A stretch of 64,000 nt of DNA from Thermoascus crustaceus (lineage: Eukaryota > Ascomycota > Eurotiomycetes > Eurotiales > Thermoascaceae), in assembly GCA_001599835.1 (NCBI GenBank), contig BCIC01000004.1:1787814-1851813 (forward strand), given 5' to 3'. The notes under the pieces were generated by a model that was not told the DNA's origin, did no database searches, and was given only the letters and a program-made list of their open reading frames with translations. Below, piece after piece: positions 43,894-55,403 of the stretch. The position numbers were made by a program, and so were the translations under genes. The number at the start of each line of letters is the position of its first letter. Within the stretch, counting starts at the first letter, position 1.

Positions 43894-46859
43894 TCACGCC
43901 GGGGGAGCGTCCGTGATCGAATCCCGAGGAGTACTAGCCCCTGTATTCAATGCTGGTACACTGGCGCCGACGGTCGACTCCCGTTGGCTCCCACTGGCGA
44001 TACGTACGCTCCCACGGGAACCCTTGACCAAATGGCCGCTTTCCACCCGGTCCTGAATCATTTCGTCCAACATGCGCGACATCTCGTCCACGCTTCTCCT
44101 TTTCTTTTCCTTATCCTTCTCGGATGCCTTTGCTGGCGAAAGTAGGTCAACGGGACTAGTAGAGCCCATTCCCGCACCGCTTGCCACTGAGCTGCTGTTG
44201 CTTATAGTACTCAGACGCCCTGGCTTCGAAATAGAATCCCCTGCCATTTGGGCTATATCTCGCTGGCGAGCCGCTGAACGAAGCGCAGCAAGCATCCGGT
44301 CCTTGTCATCGAGCTGATTCCGTAGTTCCATGATCTCCATATCCTTTTCGCGGAGTAGCGCGATGACATCGGGATCGTCCGCACTGACGTTTCCGTTCTT
44401 CAGTTGCTGAGAGAGGCCCGCGGACATCCGTGAATGGCTAGAACGCCTCGCCTGTAGCAAACGCCTTTCCAAAGTCGAGATGTACCGGTTTTTGTCCGCG
44501 AGATCAGCCTGCAGCGCATTCACTTGCATCTGGAGGCTCGCCATTCCATCTGCAAACTCCCCCATCGTGTCTTCATCGTCTTCATTTCCGAAGGAACCAT
44601 TAGAAAATTGTGCATTCCCGTCAACGGTACTGTTGACAGACAGCATGGACGCTGTCCGGTTCAGCGAATGTGCTCCCAAGGTCGATTGACTAGCCGAAGA
44701 ACGCAGTGACCGGGCCCCGGATTCAATGGCACTGCCTGACATCCTGGACGCCCTGCCCAGCGCAGACATGGCTCCACTGCTGTTCACACCCGTAGATTTC
44801 GAACAAAGAATAAGCCGGTTTAGGTGCTCAATGCGCTCTTTGAGGGCCGTTCGAGCTAGTTGCATCTCCAGCATCTGCTCCTCGTGACGGGCCTCCGCTT
44901 CCTTTTCAAGCTTCTTCTCCTCTAATTTTAGCTCGTTCTCCGCTTGGGCCTTTGCATGACTCTCAAGCTGGCTACGGAGCGATTGGATCTCCATGCGGTA
45001 GCGTTCCAGAAGAACCCGGCTCCCAGCATCGCCGCCACCGCCGCCAAGCGCTTCCTCCGCTCTCTTAGCATGACTGACAATGCTGTTTTTCGCCCTGGCT
45101 GCGAACTTGAGAGTGTTGAGGGTCTCACCCGTATGCGAGTTTGCTGATGCTGAACTGCCAGCTGCGCCAATCTGGATGGTACATAGAATGCTAACAAGAG
45201 AATTTCCCGACAGGGCTGGCTGAAGCAGCCTGGTTAACTTGCTGTCCCGGTACGGCAAATGCTTCTCTTTGTCAGTCGGATTACCGTTTTTGTCCCTAGA
45301 CTCGGATAGCTTTGAGATGACGGTGCCTAGGGTGAGCAGGCTCTTGTTGATGTGAGCTCCTTCCGTGCGGCGCTCCTTATTATCCGCGGCCCGTTCGGAT
45401 CCTGCGAGATCTATCAGACTGAGAGTCGACACTCTTACTCCTCCTGGGATTATGGCGGAACGTTTATCCTGAGAGGAGCCGCCTCCGGGCGCCCGTTCTC
45501 TGCTCTCCACGACGATCTGAACGACCGCATGGCTTCGGGAACTGCGCGCATTAAATTGCGTGCTCCCTACCCGTCTCGCATGGTCACCTCGTGCAATGAC
45601 GCGAAGAAGTTGCGTCGGGCTCTGGACGATCTCCTCTTTCAACGGTGTCGCGTACACCCCTCTTTTGCTGTCCTCTCGTAGCTTGATCTCTTCTTGTTGA
45701 GGGGCACCGGGTCCATTAGAAACAGGAGTCGAGAGCAGATCATGGATCTTCTCATTGTAGATCTCAAGATAGCTGACACGTAGGAGGAATTCCCTATGCG
45801 GTGTCTCTCTAATGTACGAGAAAATGTCCGTGATTGCTAGGGGAATTACTCCAGGGGACGTCGCCGTTCCCTGCATCGAGAATGTCTTCCCGGTCCCGGT
45901 CATACCGTACGCGAAAACAGTACCGTGGTAACCCTCCATAACCCTGCGAACCAAACGTTTTGCTGAGGCATCGTAAACTTTGGCATTGTTGTCATGGGCG
46001 GTGAACACATTATCTGGAAAAGAGAAGCACCATCAGTGGTTACGGCCTATCAATTCTTACGGACCAGTCTGCTCTTACCGTAGTAGTAATCACCACTCTC
46101 CTTTCCCCTATACGAGATAAGGGACCTCCGTCCATCCACCATCCATTCTCCTTCTGTTTTCGAGCTGTCACAACCAGCGTTGTCAGGACGGACTCTGACA
46201 CTGACGATAACATTTCCTTTCGATTCTTTGGATTTCGAGCCACCCTTGGAGTTGCCTGCAGCGTCATCGGCATCATCGAAGGTCGTTGCACTCGTGGAAT
46301 ATGACCCCTGAGCTGAAGAGCTCCTGCTGTGTGTTGGCGAGGGAATACTAAATTGGCCTTCAGAGTCTCTGGTCCCTGGTCCATTAGGGATTGAAATGCC
46401 ATCTCCGCTGCCATTCAACAGGGATGGCGTCTTGGAGCTGCGATAGCTGCTCAGTGTTCCATTGCTCAGCCTCGATTGTTTCTTCAACCTCAAGCTTCCT
46501 GTTGGTGTGGCAGGGTTGACCAGGTCCGACGGGCTACCCTTGGTAGACGAAATGCCGGAGATCGTGGAGGCTGTAGACAACCGATTACCAGGCTTGGGCG
46601 GCTGCGGAAAGGAAGCGATGCTGATCGTCCTGCGCAGAGTCCTGTCGGGGCTGCCCGGTGTTTGCCCGGTCGATGCCGACCTCAACGTGGCGAGATTGGA
46701 AGTTGAGTTGGTCTGTATCGAGCCTCCAAGCGAAGGGCGCGGAGAGGCAGGTGCTCGGAGCTTCGACGGTTGGGGAGATGGTACCCTTGGTGTATCCGAT
46801 GGAGCCGACAGTTTTGTCGCAGGGCGCGACGGTTGAGGCAGAGCCGACGTTGAAGCCAT
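43894..46859 (-). CDS. kipA: Kinesin-7 family motor KipA (Kip2/Tea2-like)
   Basis: Two exons, 46079-46859 and 43894-46013, sum to 2901 nt and 966 residues; the 65-nt intron lies early in the motor domain. The first 200 residues are a disordered, positively charged Ser/Pro extension. The motor starts at NVIVSVRVRP and has the P-loop GMTGTGKT, switch I NARSSRSH and switch II DLAGSE. It is followed by SKLTRLLQPALSGNS and a neck/coiled coil (LLERYRMEIQSLRSQLESH). The C-terminal half has more coiled coil (YISTLERRLLQARR, MEIMELRNQLDDKDRML). The N-terminal extension with a central motor is the layout of Aspergillus KipA and yeast Kip2/Tea2, plus-end motors that deliver polarity markers to hyphal tips. 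The start is the ATG at 46859; the upstream TTG in frame was not used. Confidence 0.9.
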
Positions 46860-49800
46860 GTCCAATCATCCAATGCCTCAACGAAAGGTATGCAGAGCCC
46901 ACTGTATTCTGAAGATGGCACAAGACTTAATATGGTCGGCAATTCTGTAATGAGGGGGCCATACGCGTTCTAAGGGGTTTCGCAATGATGTATTGTTATC
47001 GCAGTTTCTCGTCTCCTGAACCTCAAAAGCGCACTTCCCTGGCGGCAGAGGATCGCACTGTCTGGTCGCGTTTCTCAAAGCTGAAGAAACATAGATACCA
47101 TGAAACACATGCGCTAGTTTGATGGTGGTTCTCTGAGTCGGCATGAGTATGTCAGTATATATTCCTATTTGTAACAAGGTATAGCGGTGAAATGGAGGTT
47201 TGTACACATCGGCGACATTGCAGACCATCAAGTCTTCCAATTCGGTATCCAGAAAGCGGGAAAGGGAAGAAGCTTCCGTGGTACCACGGCTAGAGTGAAG
47301 AGAAGAGATCTGAGGGAGCTAGCACAGAGAGAAGCCTTACCTAACGACTTCGTGTGGCCTATGCGGATTGCTGTAGTGATAAGCCTCGCAGAACTCGTCT
47401 CATATGCTGTAAGACAATGTAACCTCCGGCGATTTTCCACCAGCAGGAAAGAAAAATGTCGCGCGTGTCTAAATAGTCTATTTTCCCAGGTGTCTAAAAA
47501 CTGTCTGTGGAAAGTCGGGGTTGCGATCGATGCCCGGCGCTGGAAGGTTCTGCAGTGGCGGAGACAGGGACCGCAACACACGGGGTATCGGCCACAAGGG
47601 CAGCAAGGCAGATGGGCACGAGATCAAAAACCAACGAAAAAAGAGAGGGCTGGAATCTCCCACTGCGACCAGATACCGCACGGAGACCTTCACACACAGG
47701 GAGGTGAGTTGTTTGGAAAGAAAAGCAACGCGGGTTGGGGTGCCGAGCCTGACAAGAGGGGACCGAACGTGGGCGTTAACGTTACCTAGGGCAGATTGCA
47801 TTATTTGCAGGTCTGCCGCCATCCAGCCTAGGCCAGGGCGTGTGTCACGGCGCCGCAGAAAGAGGCCGGCCCTGGGCGTGCGGAACGCTGGTTGACGAGC
47901 CGATCTTCCTACGAGTTATATCGTTTGATCATCGACAGTATTATTTATTATCTTACTGAAATGTACCACCTTGCTACCGTTCACACTAGTACTAGTGATA
48001 CTGACTCAACGGGAGAGCTCTATAGACTCTGCTACATACGCAGTTCAGGACAGGACGGGAGTCCTCGAAATCCATAAAACCATAGATCTTCGTCGCTTTC
48101 CCTTTCTGGCAAAATTTAGCCTTTTTTTCTTCTCTCCAGACATGTTGGCGAAGCGTCTGCCGTTAAATTAACCTAATCGCGCCAGCTCCTTTGGAATGCA
48201 CCAACTGATAAGGTCTCACCCAGCAAGTACCACAGTACTCGGAGAGAGCCATCTGCTCCGTGCGGGCTCCTGTGTGCTCCGTGGCGTCGTGTAATAATAA
48301 TAACAATAATCACATTTAATTAACCATGTATGGAGATCGCAGGGGTCTGCCCTGAAAAGGGGGAGGAAATACTCCGGTCGTTGGATGGTGCAATGTGCAC
48401 CGCGACAGCGCCGGGGCCAGCCACGTTCCAGTAGCCCCTAACCTTCTTCCCCGGACGTGGGGCGGACGCTCTGTGGTTGCGCTGCTGGACTGGTTGACCA
48501 GCAAAAGAGTAAAAGAAAGGGGAACAAATGAGCTCTGGTAGACTACTGGCACGCTCAAGGGGCAATTTTTCTTTTCCAGTCGCCCCTGATCGTGGTTCCG
48601 CGTCCGATCCATGGCTCCTTCATGAAGGAATTTATGTAAGCCATCACGCGTTTTTGATCCGACTTCTCCTTTGTCTACACTGTACTCTGCCGGTCATTTG
48701 AATGTATTTACTGCGTATACCACTGCAGGCTTGCAGCTACTTGGCCAAGCTAGGAAGCTAATTCGATGGGCCGCTCTGCACATCACATCCGCGCTCGTGC
48801 CTGTCTCAAAGCTAGAGCCCGATGGGCTCCTGCACGCTGGACAGGATCGCCCGTCCCTATGTCTAATCGGGCTCGGGGGCCAATTCTGCACATCAGGCCG
48901 TGGGGCTGGTCTACTCCGTACAATGTACAGTATGATGCCGGCCTCCCTCCGCGTCCGGGCACTCCGTATCGTGCATATCATCTTGTCTCTACGGAGTAGC
49001 CTATCCTGCAGCGATGGGTCAACTCAGTAAAATGTTCTGTGCGGCCCGTTATCAGCACGTCACAGCGTCGCCAAGCAGAACCCTTGTTTCCACTTTTTAC
49101 AGGTCCCAGCGCACCGTTACGCATACGACTGCTGCGGATCCAGGTTCGAGATCATACATACACGTTTCTACGGCACCAAGGCAGCAAGGCTACTTACCTG
49201 GAATTGCGGGGCATGGGAGTAACTTCTGCTTCGTATATGCAACATAGGCATTCTCGACCACAACTCCGATTGAATTGATACTGTATTGAGAGCCGTCACT
49301 ATAAAGTACTCCCGGAAGGCTACCTACACCAGGCATAACTAGGAGTGATTCATCCATGATTCCCTACTTAATTCTCCGTGTCGCCTTTGGCTAGCAGTAA
49401 GCCACATTCCACTCGATAGAGTACGCAGCACTTGGTGGTATCCCTGGCTTATCCTGCATTGCGCCAAGTACTCTCTGTACTTGAGAAAAGATTAAATACT
49501 CCCGAGTCCGTACCGACCAACGTCCCTGTGACAGCTCCTTCGGGTCAACGACCAGAGCCATGTTTAACTACACACTTGGTACTCCGTATGCTACACTGCA
49601 CACAGCTGCACTACGAACATAACTAATAATATATTTCCCTCCGCATGGTCCCTTGTTCTCTGTGTTCCCACTCCTTGGGCGTTTGACACTAGCAAGCTAG
49701 AACCGGCAGCTTGGGGCAAGTGGTGTGAGTTACTGGACACATTGAAGGACAGATCGCCTTTGTAGCGGGCAGTTGACGAGTCCGAATTGTTTGTCGAGCA

Positions 49801-50403
49801 TGACCTCTCGCCAGAAAGTCACACACTGTTACCAGATAAAATCTGTAGATTCCTGTAGTAATAAATAGGTACCTAGATTGAGATGACTAGTATCGTCGTT
49901 GCTGGGTTATAAAGCACAGAGATCTTAAAGACAGATAGAAAGACTGCATTCCTGCCGGTAGGGTGCCAATCTACATTCGACCCAAAAATATTCTAACGAC
50001 CAGCAAGCACACACGTTGTATAGGCACTGGGACAGGGTCTGAAACATGGCGTTGGAAAGGCAAGGAGTATATGCGATCAAGAAGTGAATTCTATACGGAC
50101 AGAGATCCTTGCATCTCTCGGCGCTTCTTGAAATACGAGGTGACCATCAAGGTAGGTTCCGCAGAGGGCATATATTGTACGGTAATGCGGCGTACGCCAG
50201 CGACGCAATAGACAACTACCTATTGATTCGGAAGCCGCACATGGCAGAAGATGATGCCTCCAGCTCAGGAACTCGCGGGACTTTCTTTCGGGTACTTAAG
50301 GAAGCATGCTGATCAAATTAAGTGGCCAGATAACGAATCATTTGGCCACTGTTAGTACTGTAGACAAATTCGTCATCTATATACAAACTTTCGTTATGCT
50401 CGC

Positions 50404-50434
<31 letters not shown>

Positions 50435-50618
50435 AAAGCGAGAGCTACCGACGCCATGCCATTTGAAACATCTCTGATCCGAGACTGTGCTGCAAAATTC
50501 GTTTCCAAACATAGAAGCCAAAGATAGACCCGCCATGTCACCAAACCATATAGTCCTGTTGGAGACGCCATTGATTTAAATTGAAAAAGGAGTACGTCGA
50601 CACTGCAAGAGGAATTGG
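46860..50618. other. Long intergenic region
   Basis: A 3.7-kb stretch without a supportable gene. It includes the kipA promoter and the 3' flank of kin28. Contents seen: short TACTCCGTA/TACGGAGTA motifs (48912, 48961, 48990, 49580), an AT-trinucleotide tract near 48291-48312, and a T24-A10 hairpin at 50399-50442. ORFs such as 47187-47789 (200 codons) look like chance frames. A non-coding transcript cannot be excluded. Confidence 0.5.
50399..50442. repeat. Perfect hairpin around a T24-A10 tract
   Basis: CTCGC is followed by 24 T (50404-50427), 10 A (50428-50437) and GCGAG. The two ends can pair as a 15-bp stem (5 GC-rich pairs plus ten T-A pairs) with a T14 loop. It lies about 180 bp beyond the kin28 stop codon. 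It may be part of the 3' UTR, a retroposed tail or an assembly artefact. Confidence 0.8.
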
Positions 50619-51889
50619 TCACTTCATAGCACCAAAATCCAGCTGTCGCGCCACATTTTTGAACCGACTGTCATCAATCTCGCCTCCTCGTCGTGTTAGG
50701 TCGTCACCCATCTTCTTTGTACCCTGTTTTCTAGGAAGATCCTCTTTCTTCGTTGGCTTAGGCTCAGTAGCCCACCAGTTGTGCTGCAAGACTTGGCGTG
50801 CAGTAGTCCGCTTCCTGGGGTCTAACGCGCACATCGACATCAATAGATCCGCGCCGACAGGGCCAGCAGTCGGAAACTGCCGCAGAAAAAAATCTCGACC
50901 CTGAACCGGCATGATAGGGGTTTTGACGTAGTTGGGGAGTTTGGTAACCCCCGGCCAGTTTTCCTCTGTTGGTGTGCCGAAAGCTTCGCATATTTTGGAA
51001 ATCTGATCCATATCCGAGTTTCCTGCAACAAAGGGAACGCGCAGGAGGAGTTCAGCGAAGACCATGCCCATGGACCAGACGTCAACAGCCCCAGAGTACT
51101 GTCGAGCGCCGTAGAGTAGTTCCGGAGGGCGGTACCAGCGTGTTATGACCTGATGGGTCATGTTCAGATAAGGGTCAGCGAAAGACCTTGCCAGACCAAA
51201 GTCCGCCAGCTTGACCTCTCCATCAGAGGCAATCAGTAAGTTGTTCGGTTTGATGTCTCGATGCAGCACGAAATTCTCGTGGCAAAACCAAACGGCCCTT
51301 GCGAGCATGCCCATCCAAGCCTTGACATCGCCGGCACCGTATTGGATATTCTGATCCTTGATCAGCATCTCCAGGTCACCCAGTGGCAAGTACTCCAGAA
51401 CTAAATTCAAGTTCTGGTCTTTTGAAGAGAAGACATCGTGAAGCGCAATGACGTTAGGATGAGAGAGCTCCTGCAAGTATTTGACCTCTCGAATAGCATC
51501 CATAGAAAGCCCGTCTTTGTACTCAGCGTTCACTTTGATCTTCTTGATTGCGACGAAGGATGACGGGTCGGTTCGGAGATGGCCGAGGTAGACGATGGCA
51601 TAGGTACCCTCACCTAGCTTTTTGTCTTCAGTAGTATTATTAGCCCATGCCGCCCTTTCCTTGGACCAGGGAAACGAGAATCTGCAATACCTTTTACATA
51701 TTTCCGCCTCACATCTTCATTCAACTGTTCTGCGAGCTCGCGCTCCACCTGCGGCGCAGGGGCCGGTGAGTCGACGCTGCCTTGCCCATTCACTGAATTT
51801 CGAACAGCAAGGCCCTTCACTTTAGCGGCTGTGGTGGTCGAAGTCGTAGACACAGACGGTGAGCGAGGAACAACCGGAGACACAGCCAT
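50619..51889 (-). CDS. kin28: Cdk7/Kin28-type cyclin-dependent kinase (TFIIH kinase)
   Basis: Two exons, 51691-51889 and 50619-51625, sum to 1206 nt and 401 residues. The N-terminus has about 65 residues of Ser/Thr/Val-rich leader and then YVKGDKKLGEGTYAIVYLG, the glycine-rich loop. Visible motifs are VAIKKIKV (catalytic Lys), LSMDAIREVKYLQEL (cyclin-binding helix), HRDIKPNN and DFGLARSF, then the T-loop with THQVITRWYRPPELLYGAR. DQISKICEAFGTPTEENWPG is close to Cdk7. The kinase belongs to TFIIH, phosphorylates the RNA polymerase II CTD, and in many eukaryotes is also a CDK-activating kinase. The leader is long for Cdk7; the next ATG downstream is inside the kinase domain. It is divergent with the mS41 gene 509 bp away. 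Confidence 0.9.
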
Positions 51890-52398
51890 GGCCTGTACAA
51901 GCACGAGATCCTGTCCGTATGGCGGAAGAAACACAAGCACCAAGCCTAAGCTGCAGTCAACTTGGCGCGTGCACCTGCAGAGAATAAGAGGTGTGTCGCC
52001 TCATGAATTGGAAGACATCCCCGAAGACCGGCTTCCCTTTTACAGAATCAGGAGAGCACACCACTGGAGCTCTTCTGGCATGATCATTACCTTTCCTGGC
52101 TCCATGTGCTCGGCGGGAACAGCGGGCGTGGAAGTCCGCACACGGAGTATCGTTGATCCCGGTTGACCCAAGAGTCGGGATCGAGCTGCATCTCCGAAAT
52201 TTCTGAGACGTGCTCGGCGGGACACCCTCGTTTACGCCACGTTTTGATGCCTGGGAATGATTCAATCAATTGACCAAGTGCTATATAGTCACATTCTACA
52301 ATCGCATGATTCTGTTGCGTTTTGTTCTCTAAGCTGCGAAAACCGCTGTTGAGGGTCCGAGGCCCGAGAAACCCTTTCTGCGAAAAAACATATCAACC
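51890..52398. promoter_or_regulatory. Divergent promoter region of kin28 and the mS41 gene
   Basis: About 0.5 kb between divergent starts, so it carries both promoters. No defined regulatory motif was assigned and no gene was seen. Confidence 0.5.
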
Positions 52399-53145
52399 AT
52401 GGCGATGCGCAATCCACGGCTGAGCCTCCTGGCATCGCGTTTTGCCCACTTCGCAAGTGTCTCGAAGCAATGTGCTCGGTATCTTCACAAGAATGTCGCG
52501 GCCTCGTCCGTACCTTCGCCAACGCCGTTCGTTCCCGATGTCCAAACCTTTCTTACTCTGATCGGCCGCGACATGTCCAAGCATGCGAGCAAGCTATCTT
52601 CCTGGGAGCAGCTCTTCACGCTCAGCTCCGCTGAGCTCCGAGATTTGGGTATCGAACCCGCACGGCAGCGACGGTACCTTCTCCGACAGCGGGAGAGATT
52701 CAGGAAAGGACAGTACGGTCCGGGAGGCGACCTGGAGCATGTCGTCGATGGCGTCGCACAGCTGCGTGTTGTGGAAGTCCCAGCGGAACCCAAGAACACG
52801 GATGGAGGGGATGGCAAGTCGACGTCTACGGTTACCGCGTCCGCTACGTTATCACCAGGCATGAAGAGAGCAATTGTGAACCTGCCCCCAGATGCAACGG
52901 AATACAAGCACGATCCTTCGAAGACACTGAAGAAATTTGCCAAAATGAAAATTCACAATGGATTTATGATCAAGGGCCCGTTTCTGCAACCGATCAAGGG
53001 AACAAATGGCTCTGCTGCTTTGATCAAAGTCCAGGAGGGCATGTGGGAAGACAAGCAGGGACAGAAGGTGGACGGTGGAGAGAGAAGACGTGCTGAGGTG
53101 AGAGCGAAGCGGAGGAGCGAGGAGAGGAGGAAGGCAAGTGCTTAA
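52399..53145 (+). CDS. fyv4: Mitochondrial small ribosomal subunit protein mS41 (IGR motif)
   Basis: A single exon of 248 residues from MAMRNPRLSLLASRFAHF. The first 35 residues are basic, hydroxylated and free of acidic residues, fitting a mitochondrial presequence. The conserved domain reads FLTLIGRDMSKHASKL, WEQLFTLSSAELRDLGI and PARQRRYLLRQRERFRKG, the IGR motif of Fyv4/mS41. A fungal C-terminal extension (FAKMKIHNGFMIKGPF and a basic Arg/Glu-rich tail) follows. The protein is a component of the mitoribosomal small subunit. It converges with cyp51B 508 bp downstream. Confidence 0.88.
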   Translation: MAMRNPRLSLLASRFAHFASVSKQCARYLHKNVAASSVPSPTPFVPDVQTFLTLIGRDMSKHASKLSSWEQLFTLSSAELRDLGIEPARQRRYLLRQRERFRKGQYGPGGDLEHVVDGVAQLRVVEVPAEPKNTDGGDGKSTSTVTASATLSPGMKRAIVNLPPDATEYKHDPSKTLKKFAKMKIHNGFMIKGPFLQPIKGTNGSAALIKVQEGMWEDKQGQKVDGGERRRAEVRAKRRSEERRKASA

Positions 53146-53653
53146 GACTCTCTACTAGTGGGGGTTACAGCCTTTGGCTTCTATTTGGCATTACGGAAAT
53201 ATCCCGGGCTGGGTGCTGTGTCAGTGTTCTGTACAATACTGCAACGTTTACGAACGCTTTTCTTGAGGATGCATCTCCGGTTTCTGTGTCTTAATACTAT
53301 TTGCATTATTAAATTGCTATATATGCAGATGTCTCAGTAAGTAAGCGAGTTTGCTCGCAAGCATGCCTGGGCAACTTTGTAATGCTGCCCGCTGAATATG
53401 TCGGTAGGTGGATCTGTAACCTGTCGTCTATCGTACGTGCCACGGCATTAAAAAGATAGTCATGGAAAAGTTGGGACTGCCATCGCCCCGACAGAATGGA
53501 ATAATCTACAAGACCAGGAACGACGACGTATCGGAAAAAAGGCCTGGCGAGGATCTGTGCACACTTGGATATAAAAGAAAGGGTCGTCCAAAAAATCTCC
53601 GCAGCTCAGGCCCACATTCAAGGCAGGTTCGGAGAGGAAAACACGATGTCGGA
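53146..53653. other. Intergenic region between convergent genes
   Basis: The 3' flanks of the mS41 gene and cyp51B. No gene or RNA was seen. The plus-strand ORF at 53462-54070 overlaps cyp51B in antisense and is a shadow. Confidence 0.55.
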
Positions 53654-55403
53654 TCATGCCTTGGTGGCTTGTTCTCGCTTCTCATACTGTACCTTCGACT
53701 TTCCGAAAGGCTTCGAGAACAGAGACTAGAATTGGATATTAGCTTCGGTCAACTCACAGCCAATGCCGACGAGGTTGCAACTTACCGAGTAATCCGTCTC
53801 TGGAACACCTTCAACACCCGGCACGTTCTTGAACTTGAACATTCTCACAAGAGTAGCGGTGATAGCACCAAGCTGCACATACGCGAACTGCTCGCCAATA
53901 CACCTGTGCCGCCCAGCACCGAAAGGAAGGTACGGGCTGTTCGTACCCTTGCTGACCATACCGTAGCCATAGTCGACTTGGTCATCAGATTCTTCCGTGT
54001 TGGCGGAAACATCGTCCCAGCGGTGAGGGTTCCACTCCATTGGGTTCGGGAAGTACTCGGGAGACCTTGACGAGGCACCGGGTGAAGAAAGCAGGTTGTG
54101 AGAAGTGGGGATCACGTAGGGGGTACCTTCAACGGGCATCGGGTTCTTAACGGCACGGATGATCGAATGGATTGGAGCGTGGATGCGGAGGGTCTCCTTG
54201 ATGACCTTTGCCTGCAGGTCCAGCTTCTGAAGGCCCTCATACGTCAGAGGGGGCAGATCGGGGCCGAGTACTCGGATCTGTTCCTGATAGAGCTCCTCCA
54301 AGATGTCCGGTCGAGAGGCGAGACGGAAGATAATCCAGGATGCAGTTGAAGAAGAAGAATGCTGTCCAGCCATCAACAAAGCGATCATCATGTGAGCGAT
54401 TTCCTCATCAGGGACCGGCGTGCCGTCCTTGTACACGCATGACATCAGATTCCAGACCATGTCCTCGGAGTCTTTCTTGCTCCCAGCCTTGCGGCGTTCC
54501 CTGATAATCTCCATGTAGGTCTCCGTCATCTTCTTCTGAGCAGCATCACGCTTACGGTTATGGGGCAGAGGTGCCCATGGCAGCATGAAATTGATAGGAG
54601 CGAAGCCCATATCGAGGTCATGATAAAGCCCTGCAAATGTAGAATCGAACTTGGAACGGACCTCCTTTCCCTGGAGCGACCGCGACGCGGTGTAGATTGT
54701 GATTTCAGCAATGGCCTTGCACACATCGAAGGTGCCTTTGGGGCTCTGGAAAAATGGCGACGCCTTCACGAAATCTTCAACTTCCTTGGTGATTAGATGA
54801 ACGTATGACCGAAGCGCCTCAGAAGTGAGGCCGAACTTGACGAACTGTGTTTATCAGTAATGGGTCCGAAGGCTTGAATGGTATGTTCTCATCCTACCTT
54901 CTTCTGCTCCATGAGCTTGGAGTTCGGGCAGTCATATACGACGTTCCGACCGAAGACTGGCGTCGTAAGAGGAGAATAGACTTCTTCGGCACAGACATCC
55001 TTGAGCTTGCCGTTCAGGATGAAGTCATTGCCTTTGGTACCCAAGTAGACAGTGGTCTTTTTGCCGAGAAGGATGAAGGTGAAGATGTCGCCATACTGTG
55101 CACGATTCCGATTAGAAGGTGGTGGCTGGAGCAGACGCCCATATGCTGTAGACGTACCTTTTTGCGACAGTCAAAGAAGAACTTGTACGGGTCCATGCCA
55201 TAGCTGATGGTGCTACCGATAAACGGGAACCAGTGAAACACTACGGGAGGCTCTTTGGGGTTCTTGAACAGAAGCTGATGCAAGACATTTAGGACTACTG
55301 AGAGGGCGACAAACGACAGCAGTCCCATGCCAGCGAGAACCCAGATTGACTGGGCCGAGCAGTGCTCGCAGATCCTTTCGAGGATGGCAGCCAGGAGAGC
55401 CAT
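53654..55403 (-). CDS. cyp51B: Sterol 14-alpha-demethylase, Cyp51B type
   Basis: Four exons: 55158-55403, 54898-55095, 53786-54844 and 53654-53725. The sum of 1575 nt gives 524 residues, the size I recall for Aspergillus Cyp51B (Cyp51A is slightly shorter). The N-terminus has a membrane anchor (about residues 18-45), then KEPPVVFHWFPFIGSTISYG. Substrate-recognition segment VYSPLTTPVFGRNVVYD, I-helix AGQHSSSSTASW, ETLR (ExxR) and heme loop FGAGRHRCIGEQFA with the Cys ligand are all present. The last exon supplies SLFSKPFGKSKVQYEKRE. The ER enzyme removes the 14-alpha methyl group of eburicol/lanosterol in ergosterol synthesis and is the azole target. Paralogue assignment rests on overall resemblance and length. 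Introns are 62, 53 and 60 nt. Confidence 0.93.

Noticed and set aside
46859..46865. Start of kipA two codons upstream (reads as MDM)
   Set aside because: The upstream codon is TTG. The first true ATG in frame is at 46859.
47187..47789. 200-codon plus-strand ORF upstream of kipA
   Set aside because: No recognisable domain, biased and repetitive composition, overlapping ORFs in several other frames and on the opposite strand. It looks like a chance frame in promoter DNA.
53462..54070. 202-codon plus-strand ORF
   Set aside because: It is antisense to the last exons of cyp51B and has no domain of its own.
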